This document shows positions 33,990-42,559 of a stretch of 42,559 bases of DNA, in pieces. The translations under genes were made by a program, and so were the position numbers. The DNA is from Candidatus Effluviviaceae Genus V sp. (GTDB taxonomy: Bacteria > Joyebacterota > Joyebacteria > Joyebacterales > Joyebacteraceae): NCBI GenBank assembly GCA_014728125.1, contig WJMD01000134.1:1-42559 (forward strand). Reading direction: 5' to 3'. Position 1 is the stretch's first letter, and every line of letters starts with the position of its first letter. The notes beneath the pieces were generated by a model. It ran no database searches and was not told where the DNA came from. It saw only the letters and a list, made by a program, of their open reading frames with translations.

Positions 33990-35034
33990 CGCGATCATGA
34001 GCGGCCCAGCCGCCTGGCTCTCAGGCGCCGGGCCGCACTCCGAGGTCTTCCTCTCGACGCGCGTGCGCGTCGCGCGGAACCTCGACAACGTCCCGTTCCC
34101 CGAGCGGGCCTCGAACGACGCGCTCGTTCGCGTCCGGGAGCGCGTGCTCGACGCGGTCGCCAGGAACAACTACCTGATGAACGCCCGCGTCGTCGTGATG
34201 GACGATGCCGATTCCGCAGGTCGCCAGGCGCTGGTCGAACGTCACATCATCAGTCCCGCCTTCGCGGCGTGCGGCGAGGGAAGGGCCTGCATCATCGGCG
34301 AGCGCGAGGTCGTCTCGGGCATGATCAACGAGGAGGACCACCTCAGGCTGCACTGCATCCGCTCGGGACTTCAACCCGTCGATGCCTGGCGGCTCCTCGA
34401 GAGAGTCGACTCCGAGCTGGACCGGAACTTGCATTATGCCTTCTCCAGCGACTGGGGTTTTCTCACGGCCTGTCCGACGAACGTCGGCACGGGGATCCGT
34501 GTGTCGGTGCTGGCGCACCTGGCGGCCCTCGCACGCATGAGGAGGGCCACGTCGGTGCTCGCCGGGATCTCGAAGCTCGGGCTGTCCGTCCGGGGCTTCT
34601 ACGGCGAGGGCAGCCAGGCGACCGGCAGCTTCTTCCAGATATCGAACCAGACGACGCTCGGTCAGTCGGAGGACGACATCGCGTACACGGTGGAGCGGGT
34701 CGCCGGCCAGCTGGTGTCCCTCGAGGAGGAGGCCCGGGAGGACCTCCTGGAGCGGGAGCCGCGCCGCCTCGAGGACGAGGTGTTCCGCGCCTACGGGGCG
34801 CTCAGGAACGCGCGGCTTCTCAAGGCCGAGGAGGTCATGGAGCTCTGCTCGGTGCTCCGCCTCGGCGTGGCGCTCGGTCTCATCGACGAGGTGTCGCTCG
34901 GCACGGTCAACAGACTGCTCGTTGTCACGCAGCCCGGACACCTGATGATGACCCACGGCCGCTCGGACGCGTCGGCCGCATGGGACGCGGCCAGAGCCGA
35001 GCTGGTCAGACGCGAGCTCTCCGAACCGAACTGA
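33970..35034 (+). CDS. mcsB: McsB-like protein-arginine kinase
   Basis: This 354-residue enzyme of the ATP:guanido phosphotransferase family phosphorylates arginine residues of proteins, marking them for ClpC. It shows LSTRVRVARNL, INEEDHLRLHCIRSGL (substrate-binding acids), TACPTNVGTGIRVSV, and RGFYGEGSQATGSFFQISNQ. The domain order and length match Firmicutes McsB. ATG 33970 is chosen for a GGGGAAGAGG just upstream; ATG 33997 is an alternative that still keeps all the motifs. It overlaps mcsA and is 48 bases upstream of clpC. No ctsR-type repressor gene, which precedes this set in Firmicutes, is found in the window. Confidence 0.88.
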   Translation: MAAARLDAIMSGPAAWLSGAGPHSEVFLSTRVRVARNLDNVPFPERASNDALVRVRERVLDAVARNNYLMNARVVVMDDADSAGRQALVERHIISPAFAACGEGRACIIGEREVVSGMINEEDHLRLHCIRSGLQPVDAWRLLERVDSELDRNLHYAFSSDWGFLTACPTNVGTGIRVSVLAHLAALARMRRATSVLAGISKLGLSVRGFYGEGSQATGSFFQISNQTTLGQSEDDIAYTVERVAGQLVSLEEEAREDLLEREPRRLEDEVFRAYGALRNARLLKAEEVMELCSVLRLGVALGLIDEVSLGTVNRLLVVTQPGHLMMTHGRSDASAAWDAARAELVRRELSEPN

Positions 35035-35082
35035 TGGTCACTCTGCGCCTTCGGCGCGACGAGGTTCCCAGGGAGGGGACGG

Positions 35083-37545
35083 ATGCAGAGACGACAGAGG
35101 GAGTTCACGCCGCGGGTTCGCCGTGTTCTCTACTTCGCGAGGGAGGAGTCGATCCGCCTCCACCACGACTACCAGGGGACGGAGCATCTGCTCCTCGGCA
35201 TCGTGCGCGAGGGCGAGGGCGTGGCCGCCACCGTTCTCCGCGAACTCGGCATCGATCTCGACACGGTCCGTGAGATGGTCGAGTCGTACGTGGCTCGCGG
35301 TTCCTACGGGACCTCCATGAAGGAGAGCCAGTGGACCCCCCGGGCCAAGACCGTCCTCGAACTCGCGCGGGAGGAGGCCCGGATCCTCCACCACCAGTAC
35401 ATCGGCACGGAACATCTCCTTCTCGCACTGATCCGCGAGGGTGAGGGGGTCGCGGCCAAGGTCCTGCGCGATCTGGATGTCGATCTCCGAACGGCCCGCG
35501 AAATGGTCATGCGCGTCCTGGGCGGCGGCACCGGCGGCGAGACGACGGAGCAGGCGGCGGAGCGGGCCGCGGAGACGCCGACGCTCGACCAGTTCGGGCG
35601 GGATCTGACGGAGCTGGCTCGGCGCGGCGAACTCGACCCGGTCATCGGCCGCCAGCGGGAGATCGAGCGCGTCATCCAGGTGCTCTCGCGCCGCAAGAAG
35701 AACAACCCGGTGCTCATCGGCGAGCCGGGCGTCGGGAAGACCGCTATCGTCGAGGGGCTGGCGCAGAAGATCGTCGCGAGCGACGTTCCCACGACGCTCA
35801 AGGACAAACGGCTCGTGATGCTCGACCTGTCCTCGACGGTCGCGGGCACGAAGTACCGCGGACAGTTCGAGGAGCGTCTCAAGACACTGATCAGCGAGAT
35901 AGGGGACAGCGACAACGTCATCATCTTCATCGACGAACTGCACACGATCGTCGGCGCGGGCGGCGCCGAGGGTGCGATCGACGCGGCCAGCATGCTGAAG
36001 CCGGCTCTCGCCAGGGGCGAGCTGCAGGCGATCGGCGCGACGACGCTCGACGAGTACAGGAAGCACATCGAGAAGGACGGAGCGCTGGAGCGCAGGTTCC
36101 AGCCGATCATCGTCGATCCGCCGAGCGTCGATGAGACGATCGGGATCCTCAAGGGGCTTCGCTGTCGATACGAGGAGCATCACTCCGCCGAGATCACGGA
36201 CGGGGCGATCGTCTCCGCGGCGAAGCTCGCCGACCGTTACATCTCGGACCGCTTTCTCCCGGACAAGGCGATCGATGTGATCGACGAGGCCGGCGCGCGC
36301 GCCCGCCTCGAGATGAGTGCCATTCCGAACGAGGTCCGCGAGCTCGAGAGGGAACTCGACCGCATCTCCTGTGAGAAGAGGACGGCGAGCGATGACCAGG
36401 AGTTCGAACGCGCGGCGGAGCTTCGTGACGAGGAACGCGAGGTCCAGGAGAAGCTCGAGACGGCGCGGAAGGATCTTGTCCAGTCGAAGCACACGAGGAA
36501 GGCGCAGGTCGACACCGAGGACGTCGCCGAGGTCGTCTCCAGCATGACCGGCATTCCGGTCAGACGGCTCGCTCAGGAGGAGAGCGAGAAGCTCCTGCAC
36601 ATGGAGGACGAGCTCAGGAAGCGCGTGGTCGGACAGGACGAGGCCCTCAACATCGTGTCGAAGGCCGTCCGCCGGAACCGCGCCGGACTCCGTGACCCGC
36701 GCAGACCGATCGGGTCGTTCATCTTCCTCGGTCCGACCGGCGTGGGGAAGACGGAGCTCGCCAGGACACTCGCGTCGTTCCTCTTCGAGGACGAGACGGC
36801 TCTCATCCGGCTCGACATGTCAGAGTACATGGAGCGTTTCGCGGTGTCCCGACTCGTCGGGGCGCCCCCCGGCTACGTCGGGTATGAGGAGGGCGGCCAG
36901 CTGACAGAGAAGGTCCGGCGGCGGCCCTACTGCGTCGTGCTGCTCGACGAGATCGAAAAGGCTCATCCCGACGTCTTCAACATCCTCCTTCAGGTGCTGG
37001 AGGACGGTCAGCTGACCGACAGCTTCGGCCGCACGGTCGACTTCCGCAATACCGTCATCATCATGACCTCGAACGTCGGAGCTCGCGACATCGCGCAGGG
37101 TCCCGGCATCGGCTTCAAGCTGGGCGAGGAGATCGACATCTACGAGAGGATGAAGGGGCAGGCGACCGAGGCCCTGAAGCGCGTCTTCAATCCCGAGTTC
37201 CTGAACCGCGTCGACGGCACCGTCGTCTTCCACGCCCTGGGCGTCGAGGAGATGGGCAGCATCGTCGAGATCCTCCTCCGGGATGTCGAGAACCGCCTGA
37301 AGGAGGCCGGCATCAGGCTCAGGATCAGCGCGAGCGCCAAGGAGCTTCTGATCGAGAAGGGCTTCGACCCGGCGTACGGAGCGCGGCCGCTGAGGCGCGC
37401 CATCCAGCGCTACCTGGAGGACCCTCTGTCCGAGGAGGTCCTCAAGGGCAAGCACGACGAGGGCGGTCTGATCCTCGTCGAACGCCGGGGCGAGGAACTG
37501 GCGTTCAAGACGTCCCGCAAGAAGATGGAGACGGCGGCCCGCTAG
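35083..37545 (+). CDS. clpC: ClpC-type AAA+ protease ATPase
   Basis: This 820-residue Hsp100 ATPase unfolds substrates, including arginine-phosphorylated ones, for the ClpP peptidase. The N-terminal double Clp-N repeat (about 1-145) is followed by AAA1 with Walker A GEPGVGKT (213-220) and the Walker B region [18 protein letters not shown] middle UVR-type coiled coil is at about 425-470 ([20 protein letters not shown]), which identifies ClpC rather than ClpA or ClpB. AAA2 has Walker A GPTGVGKT (550-557) and [20 protein letters not shown]. It ends with a D2-small domain. clpP is not in the window. It is the last gene of the mcsA-mcsB-clpC set. Confidence 0.94.
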   Translation: MQRRQREFTPRVRRVLYFAREESIRLHHDYQGTEHLLLGIVREGEGVAATVLRELGIDLDTVREMVESYVARGSYGTSMKESQWTPRAKTVLELAREEARILHHQYIGTEHLLLALIREGEGVAAKVLRDLDVDLRTAREMVMRVLGGGTGGETTEQAAERAAETPTLDQFGRDLTELARRGELDPVIGRQREIERVIQVLSRRKKNNPVLIGEPGVGKTAIVEGLAQKIVASDVPTTLKDKRLVMLDLSSTVAGTKYRGQFEERLKTLISEIGDSDNVIIFIDELHTIVGAGGAEGAIDAASMLKPALARGELQAIGATTLDEYRKHIEKDGALERRFQPIIVDPPSVDETIGILKGLRCRYEEHHSAEITDGAIVSAAKLADRYISDRFLPDKAIDVIDEAGARARLEMSAIPNEVRELERELDRISCEKRTASDDQEFERAAELRDEEREVQEKLETARKDLVQSKHTRKAQVDTEDVAEVVSSMTGIPVRRLAQEESEKLLHMEDELRKRVVGQDEALNIVSKAVRRNRAGLRDPRRPIGSFIFLGPTGVGKTELARTLASFLFEDETALIRLDMSEYMERFAVSRLVGAPPGYVGYEEGGQLTEKVRRRPYCVVLLDEIEKAHPDVFNILLQVLEDGQLTDSFGRTVDFRNTVIIMTSNVGARDIAQGPGIGFKLGEEIDIYERMKGQATEALKRVFNPEFLNRVDGTVVFHALGVEEMGSIVEILLRDVENRLKEAGIRLRISASAKELLIEKGFDPAYGARPLRRAIQRYLEDPLSEEVLKGKHDEGGLILVERRGEELAFKTSRKKMETAAR

Positions 37546-37560
37546 GGCCGCCGTCCCGCA

Positions 37561-37595
37561 CCTCCGCCTCCGGCGCGAGGGGCGCCGGGCGGAGG
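37561..37595 (+). terminator. GC-rich hairpin between clpC and tamB
   Basis: CCTCCGC and CCGGCGC pair with GCGCCGG and GCGGAGG (left arm with a two-base CT bulge), around a GAGGG loop. It is followed by only GTTCCC, without a proper U-run. It could act as a partial terminator or mRNA-end stabiliser. tamB begins 30 bases later. Confidence 0.4.
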
Positions 37596-37624
37596 GTTCC
37601 CGCCGACCGAGGAGCGCGGCACGC

Positions 37625-40600
37625 ATGCGTCACCGCCGCTGGGTGATCTTCGTCATCCTCGTGCTGATACTGCTTCCTCCAATGGCAGTCGTATCGGTCA
37701 GGGTCGCCTCCGAGCGGCCCGGCTTCCGCGAGGCCGTGCTCGCGCGCATCCTCCCGGAATCGGGCGCCGAGCTGTCGGTCGGGGACCTCTCGCTCGGACT
37801 GGCCTCTCTCACCATGTCGGACATCGTCGTCGACCTGGGCGAGCGCGGGTCGCTGCGCGTACCGCGCGCGTCGGTCGACGTCAGCATCCAGAAGCTCCTG
37901 ACGAGCGGCTTCGACGTTCGCCGCGCCGTCAGCTCCATCCTCATCGACTCTCCACGCGCCGAGCTTGTCATCGACGCCGGTGACGCCGATTCGACCGCTC
38001 CCGCTCCGTCCCCAAGGGAACTCGACGAGCTCATTCCGGACTACGTCGCGGTGTCGGACGGCGAGCTCAGGCTGTCGTCGCGGTCAGGCGGGACGCTGCT
38101 TCTGAGCTCGTTCGATGCGCTTGCGTCCAGGGATGCCTCGGGCGATGTCACGGGGAGCTTCAGCGGCAGTCTGCTCGGGGGCAAGGGGAACCTGACGGGC
38201 GACATCGTGTCCGGCGCGGCGGGGCTCACGGTGACGCTCAGCGTCGACGAAGCCGCCCTGCGTCCCGGACTCCCGTTGCCGCGGGGGATGGTGCTCGACG
38301 TCACGGACGGCGTCGCGACGGTCCGGGCCTCTGCCGCCGTCGACACCTCCGGCTTCGATCTGGCGGTCTCGGGAACGCTCGAGGAGGGCCTTCTCGAGTT
38401 CGAACGACCCGAGGCGCGCCTGACCGGCGTCTCCGCGGAGGCGTCCTACCGCAGCGACACGCTGACGGTCGGGAGGTTCGACGGCGATCTCGACGGGACG
38501 GCGGTCGCCCTCCGGGGAAAGGCGGACGTCGCCCGGGGCCGCTTCGCAGGCTTCAAGGTCGAACTGGACGGCGTCGCCATCGATCGGCTGCTGACGCTGG
38601 CCGGGGCCGAGAGCCTCGAAGTCCGCGGCGTCGCCGACGCCACCGTCGTGCTCGACGGGCCGTTCGACGACGCGGGGGCGGCAGCGGTCGTCCGGCGGGC
38701 CCGCGGAAGGGCGCGCGGCGTGGCGTTCTCGGAGCTGCGCGCCGAGCTGGCGTTCCGCGACGGCGTCCTGACGGTCCGGGAACTGACGTCGGCGGCACTC
38801 GGCGGAAACCTCATGCTCAGTGGAACGGCCGACCTCGACGCCGGTGAAGTGAGTCTCACCGGCGGCGCGTTCGGCGTCGACGCCCGTGAGCTCGCGGAGC
38901 TTGTGGGCGATGTCGAGGCCGACGGCTCGGTCGATGTCAGGGACCTCTTCGCCCGCTACGAGGGGGGACGTCTGGAAGGTGAGGCGCTCGTCGCGTGGGG
39001 CGATCTGCGAGTCGGAGAGCTCCGTCCCGGTGCGGGCGCCGGAGGGGTCGTCCTGGCCGACGAACTCCTGGCGGCCACGCTGGAGTCACGCTCGGGTGAC
39101 TGGCGCGTGACCGCGGAGGTCGAGTTCGTAGGCGCGGAACCCAACGTCGCGCTCTCCGCTGCTCTCGAGAACTTCGCGGTCGACTCTCTGGCCCCGCTTC
39201 CGCCTGCACTTTCGGGAACGGTGCTCGACGGCGAGGCCGGCCTCCGCGGGCCGGCCGACAGCCTGGTCCTCTCGGGGACACTCAGAGCCCTGAGCCCATG
39301 GTTCGCCGCGGACATCGACCTCGACGGGGAGGCCGACCTGGCGGGTGCGGAGCGGCGTCTGGCAGCCGCCTTCGCTGCAGTACCGTTCGAGATCAGAGGT
39401 TTCGAGACCGAGCTCCGCGGACGTCTCGAGATCAACGGTGACGGTGGTCTCGGGGGCTGGGCGACGGTCGACCGCCTCGGTCGTGTCGAGGCCGAGGTGG
39501 GGCCGGGTCCCGGCCGGACGCTCTCGGCCGGTCTCGTCGTTTCCGAGGCGCGTCTCGAGGACGTCTTCGCCGTCGCCACGGGCGGGGTCCCGCCCCCCGG
39601 GCTCGCAGGCTTCGTGTTCGTCTCGGCGTCCGCGTCCGGAACTCTCGAGAGGCCGGTCGTCACGGGGCAGCTTGAGATTGCGGACGCCGTTGTAGGCGCG
39701 GTAGGCGACCTCTCTGCGAGCGGCGAGGTCGCGATCGAGGGTGACTCGCTGCGCATCGAGGGACTCACCGTCCGCGAAGGCGGGAACGTGTTCCTGCGGG
39801 GTGCGGGGTCGGCCGTAGCCGACGGCCCGCTGTCGTTCTCCATCGCCGGGGAGGGCGTGCCTGGACAGCTTCTGCGGGGCACAGAACGGACGCGATTCGA
39901 TGCGACGGTCGGCATCGGGGGAACGACGTCCGACCCGACGGTGGACGCGCGCCTCGAGTCCGAGGGCGGCACGTTCCTCGGGATCCCGTTCGACGATCTG
40001 GTCGCGCGCGTGACGGGGGCCCGCGGGACGTTGACACTCGACCCGCTCGCTCTCGAGCGGCGGAACGCCTACAGGCTCTCCGCCGAGGGAAACATGCCGC
40101 TCGAGCTTCTCGGAGAGGGGGAGGGCGACGGGGAAGCGACGCTCGACATCACCGTCGATGGTGACCCCATCGCCCTCCTGGTCGAGGCGTCGGGACTCGG
40201 GACGAGCCACGGAGGACGCGGCTCGCTCCACGCCAGTCTCGTGGGAGAACCCGATGAGATGGTGGTGGCGAACGCCGAGGTCGACGCGACGGCCACGCTC
40301 GTGCGGCCGTCCGAGATCATCGAGGAGCTGCGCGACGTGTCGCTCGAGCTTGAGATCGTCGACGGGGCCGTCGTCGACGGGTCCGTCTCCGGTACGATCG
40401 ACGGCCGCACTGGGACACTCGAGAGCGTCCGTCGGCGGGTCGTGGACGGCCGCATACTCCCGCCGCTCGACATCGGCGGCGTCGATGCCGGTGTCCTCGC
40501 GCTGGGCACGGACGGGGGTGTCCGCGTCAACATCCCGGGGCTCATGACCGAGGGGGAGTACGGCAGACTGGATGTCGCCGGGCCGGCGGGCGGAGACCAC

Positions 40601-41632
40601 TTCTACTTCACGGGCCCCGGGAGCCGGGCGACGCTTCTCGGGCAGGTGGAGTTCTCCGACCTATCGTTCATCTACCCTTTCGAAGATGACGACGGGGATG
40701 AAGACGGCGGGACGAACCCGATCATGGACGCCGAATGGGCCATCACGATGCGGGCCGGGCGCAATGTCTGGTACAGGAGGGCGGACGCCGATGTGAAGGT
40801 CGAGGAGGGCGGCTCTCTCGAGTTCAGGGGCAGCCCGGACGGAGGGACCCTCTGCGTTCGCGGGCGTCTCGAGTCGACCCGAGGAACAGTGACCTATCTC
40901 AACAGGGACTTCGACCTCCGGACGGCCTTCGTCGACTTCCCGTTCTTCTGCGAGCCGCCACGCTTCTTCGTGGAGGCGGAGACGCGAGTGGAGGACGGGA
41001 CGACCGTCACGCTGACGATGGACTCGTACGAGCCGGCCCTCACCTTCGCCGGTACGGGGGCGACGCTCGATGAGAGCGCCATCACGCTCGCGTCCGACGC
41101 GCCGGAGGACGATTCGGAGGAGGAGATCCTCTCGCGCCTCCAGTACGGCATGGGGTTCGCCCTGCTCGAGGGCGAGGAACAGGCCGCGCTGGAGCGGCGA
41201 CAGGCGCTCGATGTGGTCGGGGGGCAGCTCTCGATGAGGGTTGTTCGGCCGATCCTCGCGCCGGTCGAGACCCGGATCCGCAGGAACCTGAATCTCGATC
41301 TCGTGCGCATCGACGTCGATTTCGTCGAGCACTTCCTGTCCCAGCTCGATCTGTGGCGTGCACAGGAGGGGAGTGCGCAGTACCTGCCGTTCCTCGTAAG
41401 GTCGAGAATAACGCTCGGCAAGTACCTATCGCGCGACTGGCTCATGTCGTACGTCGGCACCACGAGAGCCTATCAGGACGACGTCGCCGAGCAGAGCCTC
41501 GGGCTCCGTCACGAGCTCGGCATTGAATACGAGGTGTCCCGCAATACGTCTCTCTCCATGCGGGTCGTGTACGACCCGGTCATCCAGGACTGGGACCGTC
41601 GGCTCTCCATCGAGAACCGCTACGAGTTCTGA
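37625..41632 (+). CDS. tamB: TamB-like translocation and assembly module protein
   Basis: This 1335-residue protein has an N-terminal membrane anchor (about 6-26, WVIFVILVLILLPPMAVVSV) and a very long, Asp/Gly/Leu-rich beta-helical body typical of AsmA/TamB proteins that bridge the periplasm. The C-terminus (about 940-1335) matches the TamB/DUF490 domain in character; it contains NRDFDLRTAFVDFPFFCEPP and EILSRLQYGMGFALLEGEEQ, and ends in aromatic SIENRYEF. The body shows repeated patterns ending LSGTA or LEG. It is followed by bamA, an arrangement common in diderms. The role is in outer-membrane protein or lipid transport and assembly; the exact cargo is not settled for the family. It is 1335 residues, similar to E. 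coli TamB (about 1250). Confidence 0.85.
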   Translation: MRHRRWVIFVILVLILLPPMAVVSVRVASERPGFREAVLARILPESGAELSVGDLSLGLASLTMSDIVVDLGERGSLRVPRASVDVSIQKLLTSGFDVRRAVSSILIDSPRAELVIDAGDADSTAPAPSPRELDELIPDYVAVSDGELRLSSRSGGTLLLSSFDALASRDASGDVTGSFSGSLLGGKGNLTGDIVSGAAGLTVTLSVDEAALRPGLPLPRGMVLDVTDGVATVRASAAVDTSGFDLAVSGTLEEGLLEFERPEARLTGVSAEASYRSDTLTVGRFDGDLDGTAVALRGKADVARGRFAGFKVELDGVAIDRLLTLAGAESLEVRGVADATVVLDGPFDDAGAAAVVRRARGRARGVAFSELRAELAFRDGVLTVRELTSAALGGNLMLSGTADLDAGEVSLTGGAFGVDARELAELVGDVEADGSVDVRDLFARYEGGRLEGEALVAWGDLRVGELRPGAGAGGVVLADELLAATLESRSGDWRVTAEVEFVGAEPNVALSAALENFAVDSLAPLPPALSGTVLDGEAGLRGPADSLVLSGTLRALSPWFAADIDLDGEADLAGAERRLAAAFAAVPFEIRGFETELRGRLEINGDGGLGGWATVDRLGRVEAEVGPGPGRTLSAGLVVSEARLEDVFAVATGGVPPPGLAGFVFVSASASGTLERPVVTGQLEIADAVVGAVGDLSASGEVAIEGDSLRIEGLTVREGGNVFLRGAGSAVADGPLSFSIAGEGVPGQLLRGTERTRFDATVGIGGTTSDPTVDARLESEGGTFLGIPFDDLVARVTGARGTLTLDPLALERRNAYRLSAEGNMPLELLGEGEGDGEATLDITVDGDPIALLVEASGLGTSHGGRGSLHASLVGEPDEMVVANAEVDATATLVRPSEIIEELRDVSLELEIVDGAVVDGSVSGTIDGRTGTLESVRRRVVDGRILPPLDIGGVDAGVLALGTDGGVRVNIPGLMTEGEYGRLDVAGPAGGDHFYFTGPGSRATLLGQVEFSDLSFIYPFEDDDGDEDGGTNPIMDAEWAITMRAGRNVWYRRADADVKVEEGGSLEFRGSPDGGTLCVRGRLESTRGTVTYLNRDFDLRTAFVDFPFFCEPPRFFVEAETRVEDGTTVTLTMDSYEPALTFAGTGATLDESAITLASDAPEDDSEEEILSRLQYGMGFALLEGEEQAALERRQALDVVGGQLSMRVVRPILAPVETRIRRNLNLDLVRIDVDFVEHFLSQLDLWRAQEGSAQYLPFLVRSRITLGKYLSRDWLMSYVGTTRAYQDDVAEQSLGLRHELGIEYEVSRNTSLSMRVVYDPVIQDWDRRLSIENRYEF

Positions 41633-41688
41633 CCCGCCGAAGGCCGGAAGCCCTTATCACATCTTGATTTGCGCGTTCCAACTCAGGG

Positions 41689-41717
41689 TTTACACGTTCG
41701 GAACGCTGTGCTAGCAT
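41689..41717 (+). promoter_or_regulatory. Promoter of the bamA gene
   Basis: TTTACA (41689-41694) and TAGCAT (41712-41717) are 17 bases apart, with TGC before the -10, making an extended -10 element. The start point would fall around 41724, where a first ATG in the bamA frame occurs. Just upstream, 41675-41685 is GTTCCAACTCA, the complement of a site near the exbB promoter. Confidence 0.7.
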
Positions 41718-41753
41718 TCGCGGATGACCAGCCGGTCACACGGGGGTAACTGT

Positions 41754-42559
41754 ATGCGAACACGCTGCTACATCGTGCCCGCTCTCGTTCTGGGGCTCCT
41801 GCTCGCGACCACCGTCCTCTCGTTCGCTCAGACGGTGTCGGTCGTCGATGTCGAGGGGAACTCGCGCGTCAGCAGAGACCGCGTTCTCCTGACGTTCGGC
41901 GTTCGTGCGGGCGAGGAACTGCGGCCCGAAAGTCTCCGCGAGGGCATCCGGAGACTCTACGAGACAGGGCAGTTCTCCGACGTCGACGTCTACGCCGAGC
42001 AGGCGGCTGACGGTCTCAGGCTGATCGTCACGGTCGAGGAGCGGCCGCGGGTCGCCGGGATCGAGGTCGAGGGCGTCGACGACCTGTCCGAGGACGAGGT
42101 CCTCGAGAAGATGGCGATCACCGAGGGCGATCCGTACGACCGGGGGCGCGTCGAGGATTCCCGCGTTGCGATCGTCGAGCTCCTTCGGGAGAAGGGGTTC
42201 GTGTCGGGAACGGTCGAGATCGAATCGGACCGGACGGCGGCCGACGCCGTCAGACTCCGCGTGGTCGTCGACGAGGGCACGCGTGTCGTCGTCCGCCGCA
42301 TCGAGTTCGTCGGCAACGAGGCCCTCGAGGGGGCAGATCTCGAGAAGGCGATGGAGACGAAGGAGGACCGCTGGTGGCGCACCGACGCGTTCCTCGATGA
42401 GGATGTGCTGGAGGAAGACCTTCTGCGCATCGCGGAGCGCTATCGTGCGGAGGGTTACATCAACGCGAGGGCGACCGGCTACGACCTCGAGTTCGAGGAA
42501 GAGGGTCAGCGGGTCGTCATCAGGATCACGATCGACGAGGGAAAACTCTACGAGGTCGC
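41754..42559 (+). CDS. bamA: BamA (Omp85), N-terminal POTRA part, cut by the window edge
   Basis: This is the first 268 residues of the outer-membrane insertase BamA. A signal peptide is at about 1-24 (YIVPALVLGLLLATTVLSFA). Then come three POTRA domains: VSVVDVEGNSRVSRDRVLLT with VTVEERP, then PRVAGIEVEGVDDLSEDEVL, then VVVRRIEFVGNEALEGADLE. RWWRTDAFLDEDVLEEDLLR in the third is typical of BamA POTRA3. Only the POTRA part is visible; the barrel and the remaining POTRA domains would be beyond 42559. ATG 41754 is preferred for a GGGGG seven bases upstream (41742-41746) and the signal peptide, though an in-frame ATG at 41724 would be leaderless. It is the partner of the tamB gene upstream. Confidence 0.9.
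   Translation, partial: MRTRCYIVPALVLGLLLATTVLSFAQTVSVVDVEGNSRVSRDRVLLTFGVRAGEELRPESLREGIRRLYETGQFSDVDVYAEQAADGLRLIVTVEERPRVAGIEVEGVDDLSEDEVLEKMAITEGDPYDRGRVEDSRVAIVELLREKGFVSGTVEIESDRTAADAVRLRVVVDEGTRVVVRRIEFVGNEALEGADLEKAMETKEDRWWRTDAFLDEDVLEEDLLRIAERYRAEGYINARATGYDLEFEEEGQRVVIRITIDEGKLYEV

Noticed and set aside
41754-42559. TamA rather than BamA
   Set aside because: Adjacency to tamB allows TamA, but the third POTRA with RWWRTDAFLDEDVLEEDL is the BamA-type pattern; the barrel is needed to be certain.

Overview
The window is a high-GC, densely coding piece of a diderm (Gram-negative type) bacterial chromosome. It carries Bam/Tam and Lol outer-membrane biogenesis genes, a TonB/ExbB/ExbD energy-transduction operon and a TolC-type exporter. 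It also carries PorV-like barrel proteins, FlgD-type immunoglobulin-like surface domains, a GWxTD-domain protein and a YIP1 protein. That mixture is typical of uncultured FCB-superphylum lineages (for example Krumholzibacteriota, Eisenbacteria or related candidate phyla). The phylum is my inference; no rRNA gene is present to settle it. No tRNA, CRISPR array, insertion sequence, prophage or attachment site was seen.

Layout. (1) 1-3603, minus strand: two paralogous multi-domain lipoproteins, ending at a hairpin terminator and driven by a consensus TTGACA/TATAAT promoter. (2) 3604-4144: a divergent promoter region with a long structured leader. (3) 4145-6611: exbB-exbD-exbD-tonB, followed by a decayed second TonB C-terminus and a terminator. 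(4) 7013-16402: a YIP1 membrane protein, then a TolC/MacA/MacB-type exporter with two separate FtsX-like permeases, a GWxTD protein and an amidohydrolase. (5) 16384-17520, minus strand: aspartate kinase. (6) 17709-19091: a stand-alone dihydrolipoamide dehydrogenase closed by a strong convergent terminator. (7) 19175-19687, minus strand: a small exported protein of unknown role.

(8) 19827-25565: a surface/secretion-like set (a PorV-like barrel, a FlgD-Ig protein, a PorV-like barrel fused to an unknown C-terminal domain, a BamD-like lipoprotein) that runs into nadD. (9) 25562-31490: housekeeping genes polA, coaE, prfB (with a programmed +1 frameshift) and lysS, several overlapping as ATGA. (10) 31522-37545: lolC/E-type permease, lolD, then mcsA-mcsB-clpC, the protein-arginine phosphorylation and degradation module, with no ctsR repressor gene beside it. 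(11) 37625-42559: tamB and the N-terminal POTRA part of bamA, cut by the window edge.

How the genes fit together. Much of the window builds, energises or crosses the cell envelope: TonB/ExbBD transmit proton-motive force, Lol moves lipoproteins, Bam/Tam insert barrels, and the ABC/TolC exporter expels substrates. The genes most worth attention are the PorV fusion protein, the arginine-phosphorylation module embedded among Lol/Tam/Bam genes of a diderm, the TonB remnant, the CTG-initiated nadD and the recoded prfB. I did not find a clearly new defence or mobile system.
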